Of a stretch of DNA of 64,000 bases, positions 46,491 to 53,672 are shown piece after piece. Origin of the DNA: Pseudomonas wadenswilerensis. Lineage in GTDB: Bacteria; Pseudomonadota; Gammaproteobacteria; Pseudomonadales; Pseudomonadaceae. The first letter of the stretch is position 1, and every line of letters begins with the position of its first letter. The notes below the pieces were generated by a model. The model did no database searches. It worked only from the letters and a program-made list of their open reading frames with translations, and was not told the DNA's origin. The translations under genes and the position numbers were made by a program. The DNA lies in assembly GCF_900497695.1 (NCBI RefSeq), contig NZ_UIDD01000010.1:124001-188000 (forward strand), read 5' to 3'.

Positions 46491-46688
46491 ATGGACTTCA
46501 CACTGGATATCGGCCAGCTACGAGGCCTGGGCACCCTGCTGGTGGCCATCGCCTTCATCGGCCTGTCGCTGTGGGTGTTCAACGGCCGGCGTGACCGTGA
46601 ATTCGCCGAAGCCAGCCTGCTGCCATTCGCCGACGAGCGCCTGGCACCTGCCGCCAACGAACCCGAACCGAGGAGTAACGGGCAATGA
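46491..46688 (+). CDS. ccoQ: cbb3 oxidase small subunit CcoQ (first copy)
   Basis: 65 residues: a short start (MDFTLDIGQLRG), one TM (LGTLLVAIAFIGLSLWVF), then a polar tail. CcoQ stabilises the oxidase complex. The stop overlaps the ccoP start (ATGA). Confidence 0.92.
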   Translation: MDFTLDIGQLRGLGTLLVAIAFIGLSLWVFNGRRDREFAEASLLPFADERLAPAANEPEPRSNGQ

Positions 46689-47632
46689 CCACCTTCTGGA
46701 GTACGTACATCTGCGTACTGACCATCGGTAGCCTGATCGGCCTGACCTGGCTGCTGCTGGGCACCCGCAAGGGCGAAACCAAAGGCACCACCGACCAGAC
46801 CATGGGCCACAGCTTCGACGGCATCGAGGAGTACGACAACCCGCTGCCCAAGTGGTGGTTCTGGCTGTTCGTCGGCACCCTGGTGTTTTCGGTCGGCTAC
46901 CTGATCCTCTATCCGGGCCTGGGCAACTGGAAAGGCATCCTGCCCGGTTATGAGGACGGCTGGACCCAGACCAACGAATGGCAAAAGGAAATGAACAAGG
47001 CCGACGCCAAGTTCGGACCGATCTTCGCCAAGTTCGCCGCCATGCCGGTGGAGGAAGTGGCCAAGGATCCCCAGGCGCTGAAAATGGGCGGCCGTCTGTT
47101 CGCCTCCAACTGCGCGGTCTGCCACGGCTCGGACGCCAAGGGTGCCTACGGCTTCCCTAACCTCACCGACAAGGACTGGCGCTGGGGCGGCGATCCGGAA
47201 ACCATCAAGGCCTCGATCATGGGTGGTCGTCACGGGGTGATGCCAGCCTGGGCCGAAGTGATTGGAGAGCAAGGCGTTGCCGACGTGGCCGCGTTCGTCC
47301 TGACCAACCTCGATGGCCGCACTCTGCCGAAGGAAGCCAAGGCCGACCCTGCCAACGGCGAGAAGCTGTTCGCGACCAACTGCGTGGCCTGCCACGGCCC
47401 GCAAGGCAAGGGCACCCCGGCCATGGGCGCACCGGACCTGACCCACCCGACCGCGTTCATCTACGGTTCGAGCTTCGCCCAACTACAGCAGACCATCCGT
47501 TACGGCCGCCAGGGCCAGATGCCTGCCCAGGAAGCGATCCAGGGTAACGACAAGGTCCACCTGCTGGCCGCCTATGTCTACAGCCTGTCCCAGGAGGAAC
47601 CTGCCCAAGGCGAAACCCTGTCTGCCAAGTAA
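46685..47632 (+). CDS. ccoP: cbb3 oxidase dihaem cytochrome c subunit (first copy)
   Basis: 315 residues. Two N-terminal TMs (residues about 5-25 and 58-78), then two cytochrome c domains with CxxCH sites in SNCAVCHGSDAKGAYGFPNL and TNCVACHGPQGKGTPAMGAP. HGVMPAWAEVIGEQGV and GRQGQMPAQEAIQGNDKVH supply the Met ligands. It receives electrons from soluble cytochromes. It overlaps ccoQ by 4 bp and ends the first operon. It differs from the second copy mainly in the linker, being 11 residues shorter. Confidence 0.96.
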   Translation: MTTFWSTYICVLTIGSLIGLTWLLLGTRKGETKGTTDQTMGHSFDGIEEYDNPLPKWWFWLFVGTLVFSVGYLILYPGLGNWKGILPGYEDGWTQTNEWQKEMNKADAKFGPIFAKFAAMPVEEVAKDPQALKMGGRLFASNCAVCHGSDAKGAYGFPNLTDKDWRWGGDPETIKASIMGGRHGVMPAWAEVIGEQGVADVAAFVLTNLDGRTLPKEAKADPANGEKLFATNCVACHGPQGKGTPAMGAPDLTHPTAFIYGSSFAQLQQTIRYGRQGQMPAQEAIQGNDKVHLLAAYVYSLSQEEPAQGETLSAK

Positions 47633-47661
47633 AACGATTGAGTAACTGAGCCTTGACTCAA

Positions 47662-47690
47662 ACCGCCGCATCGGCACCCGATGCGGCGGT
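47662..47690 (+). terminator. Hairpin after the first cbb3 operon
   Basis: The 13-bp arms ACCGCCGCATCGG (47662-47674) and CCGATGCGGCGGT (47678-47690) are perfect, with only a short T-containing tail (TCCCTTC). It lies 30 bp after the ccoP stop. Confidence 0.65.
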
Positions 47691-47940
47691 TCCCTTCGCC
47701 CCTTGCGACCAAGTGTCGCACCCCGCCCTGCCCACGCCTTGCACCCCCCTCGATCACAACTAAGCTTGTTGCCACAGCGACTGAAACAGCCGGCGCGCTT
47801 GCACCTTTTTGGGGCATTTTTCGTCAGCGGTTCTGCGCAAAGGCTGATGGGGCCGACTCAAGCGCCGATGTGCGAGTGATCAACGGCACTGAGCAAGCGT
47901 TCGGCAGAAGCCTTTGCCTTAGACGAAAAATCAAATTTTG

Positions 47941-47972
47941 GTACACATATCAACTAATTAATTGTGTACAAT
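47941..47972. promoter_or_regulatory. AT-rich palindrome upstream of the second cbb3 operon
   Basis: GTACACA (47941-47947) and TGTGTAC (47963-47969) form an inverted repeat. The right half also sits in its own near-palindrome AATTGTGTACAATT. It looks like a GntR-type operator or a promoter element, about 150 bp before ccoN. The 47633-48119 gap (487 bp) has no gene I can support and no convincing ANR box. Confidence 0.4.
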
Positions 47973-48119
47973 TTGCCCGCCGAAAAGGCTCGAAACCGCT
48001 GTGGAGCAGGCGTTGGCAAGGATCGGCGCGGGCGCCATCGCGTTGCAATAACCACACGGTTTATACATACTTGCGCCGATTTTTACCCTATAAAAACACC
48101 CAAACCGTGGAACCTTAGA

Positions 48120-49562
48120 ATGAGCACAGCAATCAGTCCGACTGCTTATAACTATAAGGTCGTCCGCCAGTTCGCCATCATGACGGTGGTCTGGGGGATC
48201 CTTGGCATGGGGCTTGGTGTCTTCATCGCCTCGCAACTGGTCTGGCCCCAGCTTAACCTGGACCTGCCGTGGACGAGCTTCGGACGCCTTCGCCCGCTGC
48301 ACACCAACCTGGTGATCTTCGCCTTCGGTGGTTGTGCACTGTTTGCCACTTCCTACTATGTCGTGCAGCGAACCTGCCAGACGCGACTGATTTCCGACAG
48401 CCTCGCGGCCTTCACCTTCTGGGGTTGGCAAGCGGTGATCGTCGGCGCGCTCGTGACCTTGCCGCTGGGCTACACCACGACCAAGGAATACGCAGAGCTG
48501 GAATGGCCGATCGCCATTTTGCTGGCCATTGTCTGGGTCACCTACGGTGTGGTGTTCTTCGGCACCATCGTCAAGCGCAAGACCAAACACATCTATGTAG
48601 GTAACTGGTTCTACGGCGCCTTCATCGTGGTCACCGCAATGCTGCACATCGTCAACCACGCCTCCTTGCCGGTCAGCCTGTTCAAGTCCTACTCGGCTTA
48701 TTCGGGTGCCACCGATGCGATGATCCAGTGGTGGTATGGCCACAACGCCGTGGGCTTCTTCCTGACCACCGGCTTCCTGGGCATGATGTACTACTTCGTG
48801 CCGAAACAGGCCGAGCGCCCGATCTACTCCTATCGCCTGTCGATCGTGCACTTCTGGGCACTGATCACCCTGTACATCTGGGCAGGTCCCCACCACCTGC
48901 ACTACACCGCCCTGCCGGACTGGGCGCAGTCGCTGGGCATGGCCATGTCGATCATCCTTCTGGCGCCAAGCTGGGGCGGCATGATCAACGGCATGATGAC
49001 CCTCTCGGGCGCCTGGCATAAGCTGCGCACCGACCCGATCCTGCGCTTCCTGGTGGTATCGCTGGCGTTCTACGGCATGTCGACCTTCGAAGGGCCGATG
49101 ATGGCGATCAAGACCGTCAACTCGCTGTCGCACTACACCGACTGGACCGTTGGCCACGTACACGCCGGCGCCCTCGGCTGGGTCGCGATGATCTCGATCG
49201 GCGCCCTGTACCACATGATTCCGAAGGTCTACGGCCGCGAGCAGATGCACAGCACCGGCCTGATCAACGCACACTTCTGGCTGGCGACCATCGGTACCGT
49301 GCTGTACATCTCCTCGATGTGGGTCAACGGCATCACCCAGGGCCTGATGTGGCGTGCAATCAACGACGACGGCACCCTCACCTACTCCTTCGTCGAAGCC
49401 CTGCAAGCCAGCCACCCGGGCTTTATCGTCCGCGCCCTGGGCGGTGCGTTCTTCGCCTCCGGCATGCTGCTGATGGCTTACAACGTCTTCCGTACCGTAC
49501 GCGCCTCGAAGCCGGCCGAAGCTGAAGCCGCCGCTCAGATCGCTGTAGTTGGAGCTCACTGA
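48120..49562 (+). CDS. ccoN: cbb3-type cytochrome c oxidase subunit I (second copy)
   Basis: 480 residues from MSTAISPTAYNYKVVRQFAIM. The same catalytic features as the first copy are present (HTNLVIFAFGGCALF, WWYGHNAVGFFLTTGFLGMM, HYTALPDWAQSLGM, VGHVHAGALGWVAM). It is the homologue of the constitutive high-affinity oxidase (P. aeruginosa Cbb3-1), judged from its place nearest ccoG and the lack of an upstream ANR site. The central nucleotide sequence is almost identical to the first ccoN, including silent positions, whereas the ends diverge. Confidence 0.96.
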   Translation: MSTAISPTAYNYKVVRQFAIMTVVWGILGMGLGVFIASQLVWPQLNLDLPWTSFGRLRPLHTNLVIFAFGGCALFATSYYVVQRTCQTRLISDSLAAFTFWGWQAVIVGALVTLPLGYTTTKEYAELEWPIAILLAIVWVTYGVVFFGTIVKRKTKHIYVGNWFYGAFIVVTAMLHIVNHASLPVSLFKSYSAYSGATDAMIQWWYGHNAVGFFLTTGFLGMMYYFVPKQAERPIYSYRLSIVHFWALITLYIWAGPHHLHYTALPDWAQSLGMAMSIILLAPSWGGMINGMMTLSGAWHKLRTDPILRFLVVSLAFYGMSTFEGPMMAIKTVNSLSHYTDWTVGHVHAGALGWVAMISIGALYHMIPKVYGREQMHSTGLINAHFWLATIGTVLYISSMWVNGITQGLMWRAINDDGTLTYSFVEALQASHPGFIVRALGGAFFASGMLLMAYNVFRTVRASKPAEAEAAAQIAVVGAH

Positions 49563-50170
49563 TGAAGCATGAAGTAGTCGAGAAGAATATCGGCCTGCTG
49601 GCCTTCTTCATGGTCATCGCCGTGAGCATCGGCGGCCTGACCCAGATCGTCCCGCTGTTCTTCCAGGACGTCACCAACAAGCCGGTCGAGGGCATGAAGC
49701 CACGTACCGCGCTGGAACTCGAAGGCCGCGACATCTACATCCGCGAAGGCTGCGTGCAGTGCCACTCGCAGATGATCCGGCCGTTCCGCGCCGAAACCGA
49801 ACGCTACGGCCACTATTCGGTCGCGGGCGAAAGCGTCTGGGATCACCCGTTCCTGTGGGGTTCCAAGCGTACCGGCCCGGACCTGGCCCGCGTCGGCGGT
49901 CGTTACTCCGACGACTGGCACCGTGCTCACCTGTACAACCCGCGCAACGTCGTGCCCGAGTCGAAGATGCCGGCCTACCCGTGGCTGGTAGAGAACAAGC
50001 TCGACGACAAGGACACGGTGAAGAAGATGGAAGTCCTGCGCACCCTCGGCACGCCGTACACCGATGAAGACATCGCCGGTGCCCGCGACGCGGTCAAGGG
50101 CAAGACTGAAATGGACGCCCTGGTTGCCTACCTGCAAGGCCTGGGCACCATCATCAAAAGCAAACGGTGA
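49562..50170 (+). CDS. ccoO: cbb3 oxidase monohaem cytochrome c subunit (second copy)
   Basis: 202 residues. N-terminal TM (NIGLLAFFMVIAVSIGGL), then a cytochrome domain with REGCVQCHSQMIRPF. The start codon shares a base with the ccoN stop (TGATG), so translation is coupled. Differences from copy one cluster after VENKLDDKDTVKKMEVLRTL. Confidence 0.96.
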   Translation: MKHEVVEKNIGLLAFFMVIAVSIGGLTQIVPLFFQDVTNKPVEGMKPRTALELEGRDIYIREGCVQCHSQMIRPFRAETERYGHYSVAGESVWDHPFLWGSKRTGPDLARVGGRYSDDWHRAHLYNPRNVVPESKMPAYPWLVENKLDDKDTVKKMEVLRTLGTPYTDEDIAGARDAVKGKTEMDALVAYLQGLGTIIKSKR

Positions 50171-50175
50171 CATTG

Positions 50176-50373
50176 ATGGATATCGGGATGATTCGTGGCT
50201 TGGGCACCGTCGTAGTGATGGTGGCCTTTATCGGCCTGGCGTTGTGGGTGTTCAGTTCTCGGCGCAAGTCCGAGTTCGACGAAGCGACCATGCTGCCCTT
50301 CGCGGATGATCCCGAAGCCAGCAAGCACGTCGAGCAAGCGCAAGCGAAAGCGTCTAGGAGTAACAACGAATGA
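50176..50373 (+). CDS. ccoQ: cbb3 oxidase small subunit CcoQ (second copy)
   Basis: 65 residues from MDIGMIRGLG (ATG at 50176). One TM (VVVMVAFIGLALWVF) and a charged tail. Its stop overlaps the ccoP start by 4 bp. Confidence 0.92.
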   Translation: MDIGMIRGLGTVVVMVAFIGLALWVFSSRRKSEFDEATMLPFADDPEASKHVEQAQAKASRSNNE

Positions 50374-51350
50374 CTACCTTCTGGAGTCTGTACGTCACCG
50401 TTTTGAGTCTGGGCACCATCTTCGCCCTGACCTGGCTGCTGCTGTCCACCCGCAAGGGCCAGCGCAGCGAAACCACCGAAGAAACCGTGGGCCACGCCTA
50501 CGACGGCATCGAGGAGTACGACAACCCGCTGCCAAAATGGTGGTTCATGCTGTTCGTCGGTACCATCGTTTTTGCCCTGGGCTACCTGGTGCTGTACCCG
50601 GGCCTGGGTAACTGGAAAGGCCTGCTGCCGGGCTACCAGTACCTGGACAACGACAAGAAAACCGAGTTCGCCAACGGCCAGGCCGGCTGGACCGGCGTGC
50701 ACGAGTGGGAGAAGGAAATGGCCCGCTCGGACGCCAAGTTCGGGCCGATCTTCGCCAAATTCGCCTCGATGCCCATTGAAGAAGTGGCCAAAGACCCGCA
50801 AGCGCTGAAGATGGGCGGCCGTCTGTTCGCCTCCAACTGCTCGGTGTGCCACGGCTCCGACGCCAAGGGCTCCTACGGCTTCCCCAACCTCACCGACAAC
50901 GACTGGCGTTGGGGTGGCGAGCCGGAAACCATCAAGGCCACCATCATGGGCGGTCGTCACGGCGTGATGCCGGCCTGGGCCGAAGTGATCGGCGAGCAAG
51001 GCGTTGCCGACGTGGCCGCTTACGTGCTGACCAACCTCGATGGCCGCACCCTGCCCAAGGACGCCAAAGCCGATCCGGCCAACGGCCAGAAGCTGTTTGC
51101 CACCAACTGCGTGGCCTGCCACGGCCCTGAAGGCAAGGGCACCCCGGCCATGGGTGCGCCTGACCTGACCCACCCGACCGCGTTCATCTACGGGTCGAGC
51201 TTCGCCCAACTGCAGCAGACCATCCGTTACGGCCGCCAGGGCCAGATGCCTGCCCAGGAAGCGATCCAGGGCAACGACAAGGTCCACTTGCTGGCGGCCT
51301 ATGTCTACAGTCTGTCGCACCAGCCTGAGAAAACCGCTGAAGCGAAGTAA
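50370..51350 (+). CDS. ccoP: cbb3 oxidase dihaem cytochrome c subunit (second copy)
   Basis: 326 residues. Two TMs at the N-terminus, then haem sites in SNCSVCHGSDAKGSYGFPNL and TNCVACHGPEGKGTPAMGAP. It carries an extra segment (YQYLDNDKKTEFANGQAG) before the first cytochrome domain that the first copy lacks. It ends the second ccoNOQP operon in front of a strong terminator. Confidence 0.96.
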   Translation: MTTFWSLYVTVLSLGTIFALTWLLLSTRKGQRSETTEETVGHAYDGIEEYDNPLPKWWFMLFVGTIVFALGYLVLYPGLGNWKGLLPGYQYLDNDKKTEFANGQAGWTGVHEWEKEMARSDAKFGPIFAKFASMPIEEVAKDPQALKMGGRLFASNCSVCHGSDAKGSYGFPNLTDNDWRWGGEPETIKATIMGGRHGVMPAWAEVIGEQGVADVAAYVLTNLDGRTLPKDAKADPANGQKLFATNCVACHGPEGKGTPAMGAPDLTHPTAFIYGSSFAQLQQTIRYGRQGQMPAQEAIQGNDKVHLLAAYVYSLSHQPEKTAEAK

Positions 51351-51364
51351 TTCGCCCAGCTGGC

Positions 51365-51400
51365 AAAAGCCCCGGCAGTAAAACTGCCGGGGCTTTTTTA
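51365..51400 (+). terminator. Rho-independent terminator after the second cbb3 operon
   Basis: AAAAGCCCCGGCAGT pairs perfectly with ACTGCCGGGGCTTTT across an AAA loop and runs into TTT, 15 bp after the ccoP stop. Confidence 0.9.
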
Positions 51401-51419
51401 TAGACCCCCGCCCCTAGCC

Positions 51420-51458
51420 ATGATCTGCGTCAATTGACACGGGCCAATACACTATTAC
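51420..51458 (+). promoter_or_regulatory. Candidate ANR-dependent promoter of ccoGH
   Basis: ATGAT-CTGC-GTCAA (51420-51433) fits 8 of 10 fixed positions of the ANR site. TATTAC (51453-51458) is placed correctly for a -10 element in a class II promoter. The ccoG start follows at 51603. Confidence 0.5.
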
Positions 51459-51602
51459 CTGCGATTCCCCAACGCGGCCAAAGGTCGCACCCCTCCCCCC
51501 TACCGGCAACACAGGCGTATCATGCGCCCTAGAGCAGCAAGCTTCCGACTGCGGCCGGCATGTACTGGCCGCGGCACTTCACCACTGCCGTGGGACTCAA
51601 TG

Positions 51603-53018
51603 ATGAGCAAGCAGATTCCGGTACATGACGTCACCCCGCCTGCCAGTAAAGACAACAGCAGCGTCGATCTCTACGCCTCCCGAGAAAAGATCTACACCCG
51701 CGCCTTCACCGGCGTGTTCCGCAACCTGCGCATGGTCGGCGGCGCCGTCCTGTTCCTGCTGTACTTCGGCACGGTATGGCTGAACTGGGGCGGTCACCAG
51801 GCCGTCTGGTGGAACCTGCCGGAGCGCAAGTTCTACATTTTCGGCACCACCATCTGGCCCCAGGATTTCATCCTGCTCTCGGGGCTGTTGATCGTCGCCG
51901 CCTTTGGCCTGTTCTTCATCACCGTCTACGCTGGCCGCGTCTGGTGCGGCTACACCTGCCCGCAAAGCGTGTGGACCTGGATCTTCATGTGGTGCGAGAA
52001 AGTCACTGAAGGTGACCGCAACCAGCGCATGAAGCTCGACAAGGCCCCGATGAGCGGCAACAAGTTCCTGCGCAAGCTGGCCAAGCACAGCCTGTGGCTG
52101 AGCATCGGCTTTGTCACCGGCATGACCTTCGTCGGCTACTTCTCGCCGATCCGTGAGCTGGTGATTGAGTTCTTCACCGGCCAGGCCGACGGCTGGGCCT
52201 ACTTCTGGGTCGGTTTCTTCACCCTGGCCACCTACGGCAATGCCGGCTGGCTGCGCGAGCAGGTGTGCGTGTACATGTGCCCGTATGCGCGCTTCCAGAG
52301 CGTGATGTTCGATAAGGACACCCTGATCGTTTCCTACGATCCGCGCCGCGGCGAAACCCGCGGCCCGCGCAAGAAAGACCTCGACTACAAGGCCAAGGGC
52401 CTGGGTGACTGCATCGACTGCACCATGTGCGTACAGGTGTGCCCGACCGGCATCGACATCCGTGACGGCCTGCAGATCGAGTGCATCGGCTGCGCCGCCT
52501 GCATCGATGCCTGCGACACCATCATGGACAAGATGAACTACCCCAAAGGCTTGATCAGCTACACCACCGAGCACAACCTGTCGGGGCAGAAAACCCACAT
52601 GGTGCGTCCGCGCCTGATCGGCTATGCCGTAGTCCTGCTGGCGATGATCGGCCTGCTGGCCAGCGCCTTTGTCATGCGTTCGCTGGTCGGATTCGACGTC
52701 AGCAAGGACCGCGTGCTGTACCGTGAGAACGCCCAGGGGCGGATCGAGAACGTCTACAGCCTGAAGGTCATGAACAAGGACCAGCGCGATCACGTCTACG
52801 TGCTCGAGGCCGGTGGCCTGCCTGACCTCAAGCTTGAAGGCGCACGGGAAATCCGCGTCGCCGCCGGCGACATCGTCAGCCTGCCGGTACAACTGTCGAT
52901 GGCCCCGGAACAACTGCCGTCGACCACCAACGAAGTCATCTTCACCCTCAAGGACGCTGACGACAGCGCCACCCAGGTTGAAGCCAAGAGCCGCTTCATC
53001 GGCCCGCAAATTCGATAA
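51603..53018 (+). CDS. ccoG: cbb3 oxidase assembly ferredoxin-like protein CcoG
   Basis: 471 residues from MSKQIPVHDV (a second ATG directly precedes it at 51600). Several TMs (MVGGAVLFLLYFGTVWLNWG, FILLSGLLIVAAFGLFFITVY, and later ones). TCPQSVWTWIFMWCEKVTEG and VYMCPYARFQSVMFDKDTLI are CcoG/RdxA signatures. Two 4Fe-4S motifs lie in CIDCTMCVQVCPTGIDIRDG and CIGCAACIDACDTIM. The C-terminal third is periplasmic. CcoG acts as a copper (Cu2+ to Cu+) reductase for cbb3 assembly. The ribosome site is weak. Confidence 0.94.
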   Translation: MSKQIPVHDVTPPASKDNSSVDLYASREKIYTRAFTGVFRNLRMVGGAVLFLLYFGTVWLNWGGHQAVWWNLPERKFYIFGTTIWPQDFILLSGLLIVAAFGLFFITVYAGRVWCGYTCPQSVWTWIFMWCEKVTEGDRNQRMKLDKAPMSGNKFLRKLAKHSLWLSIGFVTGMTFVGYFSPIRELVIEFFTGQADGWAYFWVGFFTLATYGNAGWLREQVCVYMCPYARFQSVMFDKDTLIVSYDPRRGETRGPRKKDLDYKAKGLGDCIDCTMCVQVCPTGIDIRDGLQIECIGCAACIDACDTIMDKMNYPKGLISYTTEHNLSGQKTHMVRPRLIGYAVVLLAMIGLLASAFVMRSLVGFDVSKDRVLYRENAQGRIENVYSLKVMNKDQRDHVYVLEAGGLPDLKLEGAREIRVAAGDIVSLPVQLSMAPEQLPSTTNEVIFTLKDADDSATQVEAKSRFIGPQIR

Positions 53019-53030
53019 GAGACTGAGCCC

Positions 53031-53570
53031 ATGCCTTCTGCAACTGCCGCTAGCCCCTGGTACAAGCACCTCTGGCCGTGGATCATCATCGGGGTGCTGG
53101 CCACCTCGGTGACCCTCAGCCTGACCATGGTGACCATTGCGGTGAACAACCCGGACAACCTGGTCAACGACAACTACTACGAGGCCGGCAAAGGCATCAA
53201 CCGCTCGCTGGACCGTGAACTGCTGGCCCAGACCCTCAACCTCAAGGCCAGCGTGCACCTGGACGAGCTGACCGGCGAAGTCGACCTGCGCCTGACCGGC
53301 AACAGCCAGCCGCAGACCCTGGAACTGAACCTGATCTCGCCGACCCAGCCGGAGAAAGACCGCAAGATCGTCCTGACCCGCAGCGACAGCGAAGCCGGTC
53401 GCTACCTCGGCCAGCTCAGCGACAAGGTCGAAGGCCGGCGCTTCGTCGAGCTGCTGGGTAGCCAGGATGAGCATGTCTGGCGTCTGTTCGAGGAAGAAGA
53501 AGTCGCCCACGACAAGACCCTGGTTCTCGGTGACGAGGCGCTGCAAGGGGCTGAACACCTGGAAAAATGA
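53031..53570 (+). CDS. ccoH: FixH/CcoH cbb3 assembly protein
   Basis: 179 residues. One N-terminal TM (WPWIIIGVLATSVTLSLTMV) followed by NPDNLVNDNYYEAGKGINRSLDRE, the FixH family signature, and a periplasmic beta-rich domain. It is needed for stable cbb3 assembly. It starts 12 bp after ccoG. A REP hairpin separates it from ccoI. Confidence 0.93.
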   Translation: MPSATAASPWYKHLWPWIIIGVLATSVTLSLTMVTIAVNNPDNLVNDNYYEAGKGINRSLDRELLAQTLNLKASVHLDELTGEVDLRLTGNSQPQTLELNLISPTQPEKDRKIVLTRSDSEAGRYLGQLSDKVEGRRFVELLGSQDEHVWRLFEEEEVAHDKTLVLGDEALQGAEHLEK

Positions 53571-53578
53571 GTCGCCCC

Positions 53579-53642
53579 TATCGCTGGCAAGCCAGCTCCC
53601 ACAGGTTGCACTATCCCTGTGGGAGCTGGCTTGCCAGCGATG
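53579..53642. repeat. Inverted REP pair between ccoH and ccoI
   Basis: TATCGCTGGCAAGCCAGCTCCCACAG pairs with CTGTGGGAGCTGGCTTGCCAGCGATG. It is the same family as 43615-43685. It lies inside an otherwise collinear operon and could reduce read-through or protect the ccoGH message. Confidence 0.88.
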
Positions 53643-53672
53643 CGGCCACCCTAAAAATCTGCGACGACTACC

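Noticed and set aside
47881..47895. GTGATCAA near 47878 as a possible ANR half-site before the second ccoN
   Set aside because: Only one half matches; the other half has two of five bases. Too weak to call.
51426..51440. GTCAATTGAC palindrome before ccoG as an ANR site by itself
   Set aside because: The half-sites are in the wrong orientation and without the 4-bp spacer; the overlapping ATGAT-N4-GTCAA is the better reading.
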